From positions 133,852 through 197,851 of the forward strand of contig CM031870.1 in assembly GCA_018697195.1 (NCBI GenBank): a stretch of DNA of 64,000 bases, read 5' to 3'. The DNA is from Certhia americana. Lineage: Eukaryota > Chordata > Aves > Passeriformes > Certhiidae. Shown here piece by piece: positions 38,601 through 47,600 of this stretch. The translations under genes and the position numbers were made by a program. Each line of letters opens with the position of its first letter. Within the stretch, counting starts at the first letter, position 1. The notes under the pieces are model-generated. The model was not told the origin of the DNA. It ran no database searches and worked only from the letters and a program-made list of their open reading frames with translations.

Positions 38601-41600
38601 ACTGAATATGAAACTTAAAAAAACCCCACCAAAACAGCACAGAGTCTAAAAAAATACAACAGCTAAAACCTAAGGCATCACCAGACACAGAGGATGCACT
38701 GTGCTGTGCACTGTTACCATAAATGTCACCTCAGGGTGACCTGGCTGTGCCACGTTTCCCTCGTGGGTACTGTGCAGTGCCCGTGGATGACAATCATGTC
38801 ACTGTCCCACCGGCAGTGCTCGTGTGACTCCCTCAGTTTCGTGGGCTCACACAGGGAATGTGTGCCATGAAATCATTCCTTCCTCTGCCCCTGTTCAGGC
38901 CTGAGCCCCTCGTGGTACCTGCAGCACGTCATTGTGAGGGACCTGCAGAGCAGCAAGAGCTATTTCTTCCTGGTGAACGACTGGCTGTCAGTGGAGAGCG
39001 AGGACAACGATGGCCTGGTGGAGAGGGAGGTGTTTGCTGCCAGTGAGTGCTCCACATCCCCTGGGTCCTTCTCACCCCTGGTGCCTGGACCCCTCCTTTT
39101 CTCCAGGCTGAGCCCCATCCCAGCTCCCTCAGCCACTCCTGGTGCTCCAGCCCCTTCCCCAGCTCTGTTCCCTTCTCTGGACACGCTCCAGCCCCTCCAT
39201 GTCTTTCTTCTTGTGACGTTCCCAGAACTGACCCCAGGGTTGGAGGTTCCTCAGCAGTGCCAGCACAGGGGACAGGCACTGCCCTGGGACTGTGGCACAC
39301 TGCTTTGGTACAAGCCAGTTGCCATTGGCCTCTTGCCCACCTGGACACAGCTGTCCTGTCACCCCCAGATCCTTTTCTGCTGGGCGGCTTTTCCAGCCAC
39401 TCATCCTCAAACCTGGAGCACTGCATGAGGAGGGGCCCTGTGGATGGAGCGTGGATACTCTGGAGTTTCTGGGATGGATATGGCCGGTTCAGCCAGGTCC
39501 CCACGGTGGTGCAGCCACCCTGAGTCTGTCCCTTTTTCCCCAGGTGAGAGCGAGCTGAGGAGCTTCTGGCGGATCTTCGTGGCAGAGCTGCAGCGTGGGT
39601 TCTTTGAGAAGCACGTGTGGCTGTCCCTGTGGGACCGCCCGCCCCGCTCCCGCTTCACCCGAGTCCAGAGGGCCACCTGCTGCTGCCTCCTCATCTTCCT
39701 CTTCCTCTGCGCCAACGCCGTGTGGTACGGCGTGGTGGGCAGTGTCCACCTCAGGTGTGTGCACATTTTGGTGGGCAGTGTCCATCTCAGGTGTGTGCAG
39801 GGTGTGGTTTGCACTGTCCATCTCAGGGTGTGTCCACCTCAGGTGTGTGCAGGGCGTGGTTTGCACTGTCCACCTCAGGTGTGTGCAGGGCGTGGTTTGC
39901 ACTGTCCATCTCAGGGTGTGTCCACCTCAGGTGTGTGCAGGGTGTGGTTTGCACTGTCCATCTCAGGGTGTGTCCACCTCAGGTGTGTGCAGGGTGTGGT
40001 TTGCAGTGTCCATCTCAGGGTGTGTGCAGGGCGTGGTGGGCAGTGTCCACCTCAGGTGTGTGCACATTTTGGTGGGCAGTGTCCACCTCAGGTGTGTCCC
40101 CAGCCAGTCCCACCCTGCTCAGGTCCCTCCTGCCTGTCCCATTGGGGCAGGACACATCTTCCACCCACTGGGAAGAGCTTCCTTGTGTGTGCCTTGAGTC
40201 TGCCCTCCCCATTCTAAGGAGTCTGGGACCAGGACATGGACAATAGATGACCAGAGACAGACAAATTTTGGTTTTCAAGCCCATTTCCTTCTCTGCACCT
40301 CTGGAATTCCTGGTTGTGCTATTCTGTCTCCTTGCTCCCGCTAACCCCTGGTCCCTCTTGCTCCCCTGCAGCAATGTGGCCGTTTCCAGCCTGATCCCTG
40401 TCAGTGTGGACACGGTGGCTGTTGGCCTGGTGTCCAGCGTGGTGGTTTACCCTCTCTACCTGGTCATTTTATTTCTCTTCCGGATGGCTCGTGGCAAGGT
40501 AAGGAGGGGGAAATGCTTGCAGGCTGCTCAGATGGCTGAGAAGCCACCAGGTTTGCTTTTGGGAGGCTGAATTCTGCTTTTCCTGGGACCTCACTCCTCC
40601 AGCTGGGCTCTGCACTTGCCCAGTTTGTGCTGCACCATGGCCAGACCCTTCCCCTGAGCTCAGATCACTGCTGGCTTCTGTCCTGCTCTGCTGCAGGATT
40701 GGGATCCAGCCCTTCCAGGCACCACGAGGGCAGATTTTAGGAGATGTTTAGACACTTCCTTCCTCAGGAGGGAACAGGGAGCCCCGGAGCTGCTCAGTGG
40801 AGCCTCTCTGATGTGTGCCCTGGGCACAGCTGGCTGAGCAGAGCAGTGGTGAGGCAGCTGGGGCAGGGATTAGCTGAGGATTTACCGACTAGTTAAGCAC
40901 AATTAGCAGCCTCATTAAATATTGCAGCCAGCTGCTGGGGGCACGGATGAGCAGCAAATATGGCTGATGCTGCTGAGAGCACACAGGAAAAGCTTTCAGA
41001 TGGTGGGGGTCTTCCTGGGAGCTTGTACCTGGGTGTCTGGGAGGCAGTGGAGGATGGGCATGTGCCTGGTCTCAGTGTCACCTCTGTGCCCTGCAGGTCT
41101 CCATCAGCCACACAGTGACTCACTCAGACCAGCAATCCCTGGAGATCGACAACTACCTGGACTCCTCCATCCTTGACAGCTCCTTCCCCACCTTCCCCGG
41201 GCTCCAAGCAGAGGTAACTGCTGCCCTCCCCACAGCTCCTGTGAGGGGTGGGTCCAGGGCTGAGAGCAGCTCAGTGACTCCTGGTGTTCCCAGCCCACTG
41301 CTTTGAAAAAACTTCTGAAACTTTTATTCCCCGCAGGCTTTCTCTGAGCAAACCAAAACTGATCTGTTCCTGGAGGACTCCAAGAGGTGAGTGGATTTCT
41401 GAGGATGGAGCCAGCAGGATTTCAGTCTGTGCTTTGCTGGGCTAGGCTTGGCTGCCACAGCTGTTTCCCTCCACAGTCCCACAGATTTCCTTTTCTCGTG
41501 CTCCCCTCATTCCTGAACTCCCCCCTGCCCATTTTCCCTCAGCCTGGTGCCGTGGCCCTCCAGCGAGGCCCTGCTCAGCTGGCCAGACCTGCTGAGTGAC

Positions 41601-44600
41601 CCCTCCATCATGGGCAACACCATCCAGAAGCTGAAGAGAGGCCGAGCCAGCCGTCACCTGGGGCTCGAGGCCCCGCTGGCCACCGAGGAGGACACTTTGT
41701 CCCTTGGGATTCACCAGGGACAGCCCCGGTACTTCTCAGCCTCAGGTGAGTCCCCCTGGCTCGGGGCAGAGGTGGAACAGCAGAGCTGCTGCCACCACCA
41801 CTGGCCTCAGCCTGGAGGGTTGTGTCTGCTTAGTGGGGATTTTAGTTTGGGAAAGCAAAAATCCTGGTGGGCATCAGACTGAGGTGGGTGGTCCCACGAT
41901 GCCAGCAGACTGGGAGCCAGGAGAGGTGTGTTCCCATGGGAATGCTGCAAGCAACCAGCACTTCCTCACTGTTTTCAAAGCCATAGTGTGTCCCTGAGCC
42001 TCTGGAAGTGGCTGGAGAAGGAGAACTTGGCCTTCTGAACCAGAAATTCCCTGCCCAGCACTGTGGCTAAGCTGGGATGGACAGGAGCTGGAGGGCAGGG
42101 AGCAGGGGAGGGCTGTCCCAGGGAGAAGGACATCACTGTGACCCTTCTCCTCCTCCTCCTCCCCAGTTCCACCACGTGGCTGAGCTGTGCCCTGGTGTGG
42201 TGCTGGGTGCTGAGCTCCTGTCTGTACTCTCTCTTTCCCAGATGAGGATCTGATCCGGCAGATCCTGGCAGATGGAGCCAGTGGCATCTCCCACTCCCAG
42301 GACCTGGGGCCGTACATGAGGGCAGAAACAGATCTGATCTCAGGCCTGTGAGTGTTTGGGGAGCAGAGTCCCCATGGGGACAGAGCCTCCCATCCCCTTC
42401 CCTCACACCCAGCTGGGTCTGAGATGCTTTCACAGGTCACTCTGTCCCTGCTGGCCAGGAGGGCACTGCCACCCTTCCAGGAGCCACCTGGAACATCCCT
42501 TAAAGCCACAGCTGTGTCTCCAGCACTTTTGGACTGCGAGCAAAGTGCTGGGATGAGGGCTCACTTCATGGCACTGACTGGGAGGGAGAAGGGGGTTCTA
42601 CCCAAATTTTTTGTTGTGTTACCATGCCCAGGACACCCTGCTGGGCACCCCCAGGGCTGGCAGCCCACCAGCCACTGCAGAATGGCAGGCCAAGAGAAGG
42701 GAGGGACTGTCAGGGCCTGTCCATGAGACACAGAGCAGTGCCTTGGGGACGTGTGTGATGTCCCAGCACTGGAATTCAGCCCCCTTGGTGCCAGCCTGCT
42801 CAGCACAGAGGCAGCAGTGGCACAGCTCTCAGCAGGCTCCCCCTGTGCCTGGCAGGTCCAGCGTGTTTGGGGAGAAGGTGGAGACTGTCATGATGCAGAG
42901 GCTGAACGACAAAGGGCAGAGCGTGGCACCTCCTCCCAGGGAAGTCAGCAGATCAGCCAAATCCACCTGGACAGGTACCAGGGCTGTGCCCCCGGGGTGT
43001 GCGGGGACAGGGCCCATCCCACACCACAGCACTGTGGAGGCACAGTGGGCTAAATTGGAAATAAAATAGAAAAGGAGCCTTAGGAAGGGCTGTGCCCTGC
43101 CTGGGATATCGCTGCTGTTTCCTGCCAGCTTCTCTTGGAGCCTGGATCTCAGCAAGCCCTGGGCCAGCACTTGTGCTGTGACAGTGTCCCCTGGGAAGGC
43201 TCTGCTCCCTCCTCCCCCAGTTGCTCTGCTCCCTGCACCCTCTGCAGCTACCAAATCATAGAAATGTGTGGGATGATCCCTCCAAACTCACCCAGGAGCA
43301 GCTGTGGGCTCTGCTGGGATGAGTGCTGAGCCCAGCCCTTCCTGTGCCCCTTTGCAGTGATGTTCACACTGCTCTCCCTCCTTCTCCTCCTCTTCCAGTT
43401 GCAGACCAGACGTTCAGGAAGCGCCTGCTGCCACCCTGGTGCTCTCTCCTGGCTCATGGCATCAGCCTCCTGCTCTTTGCCACCTCTGCTGGTGTCTCCG
43501 TGTGGATTGGGGTGGGCTTCTCCTCCAGCGTGGCTCTCATGTGGCTCATCTCAGGGATATTCAGTTTTCTGGCATCATTCCTGGTCTGGGAGCCCCTAAA
43601 GGTGAGCATGGCCTCAGTGCACAGAGCTGGAATTAACTCGTCCAGCTGCTAATCACAGTCATGGAATTGTTACGGGTGGAAAAATCCTTTAAAATGATTA
43701 TCAAGTCCATCAAGCAGCACCACCGTGTTCACCACTAACCCATGCCCCCCCAAGTGCCACATCTGTGTGGGTTTTGAACACTTCCAGGCATGGTGAATCC
43801 ACCACTGCCCCTTCCAATGCTTGACAACCCCTTCCACAAAGAAATCAGGTCAGAGCAGACACTGTGTGCACTCAATGGTCTCTCCATCCCTCAGGAAGGG
43901 TAGGATGTGGACACCAGCAGCAGTAGGAGAGGCAGGGCTGGTGGCAGGGCTGGTGGCACTTGTTTTTGAAGGCTCAGGTAGGAGCTGTGCCATGCTGGCT
44001 GTGCCAAGGGATCCACAGGAGCTGCTGCTGGAATGCTGAGGTGGCTCAGCTGCCTGCAGGCTCAGCACTCTCCCTGTGCCTCAGGTGCTGCTGGAAGCCC
44101 TCTATTTCTCCCTGGTTGCCAAGAGGCTGCACCCAGAGGAGGATGACACCCTGGTGGAGCAGCCCTGCGTGGAACACGTGTCTGAGAGGATCAGCAAAGT
44201 CCGGCCCCCACAGGGATTTGCCCTCTTCCAGGCCAAGGAGGAGGCCAGGAAGGTCAAACTGCTGCACAGGATGCTCAAGGTGGGACATCTCCTGCTGCCT
44301 GGAGCCCGGGGCTCAGACATTTCTGGGTGTGGGTCCTCCCAGTCCAGCTGGGATGACCCACTCAGGAATGCCCTGAGTGCTTGGCTCCAGTTTCTGCCTC
44401 AGTTTCTCAATCTCTGGGTCTGATCTTATCCCATGGCCATGGAAAGCACTGCTCTGCTGCAGGATTGGGATCCAACCCTTCCATCCAATCCCGTTTTTAC
44501 TCTTTGCTTCCCAGAATTTCCTCATCTACATGATGTTCTTGCTGGTTGTCCTGCTCACCAACTACGGCGACGCCTCCCGCACCAGCCGGGCTTTCCTCCT

Positions 44601-47600
44601 GCAGAGCTCCATCAAACAGCAGCTGGGCAGCAACGACTTCCTGCTCATCAAGAGGTACCTGCCAGCCCCTGGGGGGGTCAGGGCAGTCATCTCTTGGGCT
44701 TGTGCTCTGCAGTTTGTCCCATAAGAGGTTCCTTAATGCCCGTGTGGAGCTGGGCACTCCACAGCAGTGAGCAGGTTCTGTTTGTGGTCCTGCTGCTCCC
44801 CTGGAGAGCAGAGTGGCCTCTGGGGATTGAGAGGCTTAATTTTTCTGAGGTTTAGTGATTTTCCCAGTGGTATGGGGCTGTGGGAGCTGATGTTGATGTT
44901 TCTGAAGCTGCTCTAAAGGACAGGAGTTTCTCTGTCTCTAGAATAAGTCGTACCCATGAACAGGTGACGAGAGCCAGAAATGACATCTTGTGCAGAGTCT
45001 GCCTTTCCTTGCTCTGCACATGAGTTTAACTGGATTACATTTTCCCAGCTGATTTTCCACACTCCTGGGAGCTCCCAGCAGCCCAGTCTGGCACTGAGGA
45101 TCACTGGGTTGAGGGGGTGTCACCCCAAAGCCCTTGGCTCTCTGTGCACAGCAGTGTGGCTCGTTCGTGCCCCGCAGTCTCTGGAACTTTGACTCAACAA
45201 TCTCACCCCTTCTCTCCCTGCAGGTCGGATCAGTTCTGGGTGTGGATGTCTCAGGTGTTCCTCCCTTACCTGTACAACAATGGCTCTGGCCAGGAGAGCC
45301 ACAGCACCACGCTGGGGACAGCCCGGCTGCGGCAGCTCCGCCTGCAGGGAGGTAGGAGGGAGGGCAGGGATGGTGGCTCTGCTGTCACTGTGGGAGGTGA
45401 CAGTCCTGGAGGGGGGAAATGGGCAGCTCTGGCTGCAGCTGGGGCTGAGGGGGGCAGTGGTTCTGCTCTGCAGAGGTGAACTGGAGCAGTGGATCCTGAA
45501 ATGGTTTGGGCTGGGAGGGACCTTAAAGTCCATCCAGGGACACCTTCCACTGTCCCAGGGTGCTCCAAACCCTGTCCAACTTGGCTTTGGACACTTCCAG
45601 GGATCCAGGGGCAGCCACAGCTTCTCTGGGCACCCTGTGCCAGGGCCTGCCCACCCTCCCAGGGAAGGATTCCTCCCCACTATCCCATCTAACCCTGCCC
45701 TCTGGCAGTTTGAAGCCACTGATGTATCCAGGGAGCAGAGTGCTGGTCCACACTTACCCCAGGCCAGTTGGGATGTCTCTGTTCTCCACCTGTACCCAGC
45801 TAATCCACTCTGACCTGGTGGCATGGATATATCATGACTCCTAAATTGGACAGCTCTCTATTTTTAGTATTGAAATCCATCCTTTCCTGAATCCCTGACT
45901 TGTGCATGCCCATTCCCTCACCCTGCTGCGCTCTTGGGGATGAGTGTGGAGGGGTTGGGAGGGAAGGTGAGCTCTGTGCTGGGCTCACCGGATGGTCTCA
46001 TTCCAGCTGAGTGCCAGCAGAGTGCCCAGGACATCCTGCAGGGCATGGGCAGTGCCCAGAGGAGCTGCACTGACCAGCACAGCTTTGCCACTGCTGACTA
46101 TGGAGTGGGCTGGGAGAGCACAGCTGGGAATGGGACGGCGGCGTGGGCACACTCAGCACCCGACCTGGCAGGGTAAGGGCTGCCCTGCCTGCTCCCAGCC
46201 CTGCTGCCCACCCTGCTCCTCCTCCAGGAACCCTTAGACACCTCTCTGAAGTCTTTACAGGTGCTCTGGGTTGTTCCCTGCCCTCACCTCAGCCCCTGAG
46301 CCTGGCAAAGGGAGGATGGACATGGGAATTCCAAATGGCCTGAACAGCAGCATGGTGCTGTTCTGGTGGCCCAGGGGCAGAGGGTTCAGCTCTGCACCTT
46401 CCAGGGCACAGACAGGACAGGGGAACCCAGATTTCTGCTCAAGAGGGTGAAGGAGAAACCACCGAGTCAATAGATACACTTTGCATAGAAGATACAATTG
46501 TTCCTCGTTTATTACATGAATTTCACACATTATACAGACAAAAGCAGGGTTCAGAGGACTCTAAATGCTTTATGATAGGTTACAGAGCTTTGTGCATGTG
46601 AATACCAGGTGGATGTATACAATTTGATTGGTTAAGATGCTAAAACAAACTATTCCTTTGTTATGGTTAACATATCTTGTTCTACAGTCTCTTTCTAATT
46701 TGCCCTAGCCAATTATTTTCTCCTTATCAGCATCAAGGACAAGTTAGAAATTCCTTTCTATACATGCAGGATTTCTTCACAGCATGGTTTGTGCAGAAAA
46801 TGTCCCTTTTCTAATAAAATTTCTTCTACAAGGGGGTGACAGGAGGTTGTCCTGCACCCTGGGCAGGACATAAATCACACTTGGTTTCTTCTCTGGTTTG
46901 TCCCCAGAGACATCTCCATGCAGGTCTGGGCCACCACAGGGCTTGGGGCTGTTCTGAGGTTGGGAACCCTGAGGTGGATCAATGCACCCCTGTAATCTGT
47001 CTTGTGAAATAAATCCTGAGGGGCAGGATCTGCATCTGCTTGCTTGATCCTGGCCTGCCACGTCGGAGAGCAACCAGTGTCCTTCATCCTCAGCCACAGC
47101 TTCTCTTCCTCTGCAGGATCTGGTACTGGGGCTACATCTCCTTCTACGACAGCAGTGGCTACGTGCAGGAGCTGGGCCCTTCCCTGGAGGAGAGCCGGGC
47201 TCAGCTGGAATTCCTGCAGCAGCACACGTGGATCGACAACATGTGAGTGTGGCAGGGGCAGAGGGAGTGTCCTGCTGTCACCTGAGCTCCTCAGGGGTGC
47301 TGCTGCAGTGGCACGGGAGCAATGTCCCACCCAACGGTGGCCCCAAAGCTGGCATTGTCCCAGCCCTGAGCTGCTGCTGTCCCTCTGCAGGAGCCGGGCA
47401 GTGTTTGTGGAGCTGCTGCAGTACAACCCCAGCGTGGATCTGCACGTGGCCCTCACCCTGCGCCTGGAGTTCCCTGGGGCTGGCCAGGCCATGGCTGCTG
47501 TCACCATCAGTCCCTTCCCCCTGCTGCGCCTCAGCGGGGGGGTCACCCTGCAGCTCCTCATGATGGTCAGTGCAGCCCTGCCCTCTGCAGGGGGGGCTCT

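Noticed and set aside
39444..40246. Three overlapping long open frames over the exon 29 repeat
   Set aside because: All three forward frames are open because the repeat unit lacks stops. They are treated as repeat, with only the first part being exon 29.
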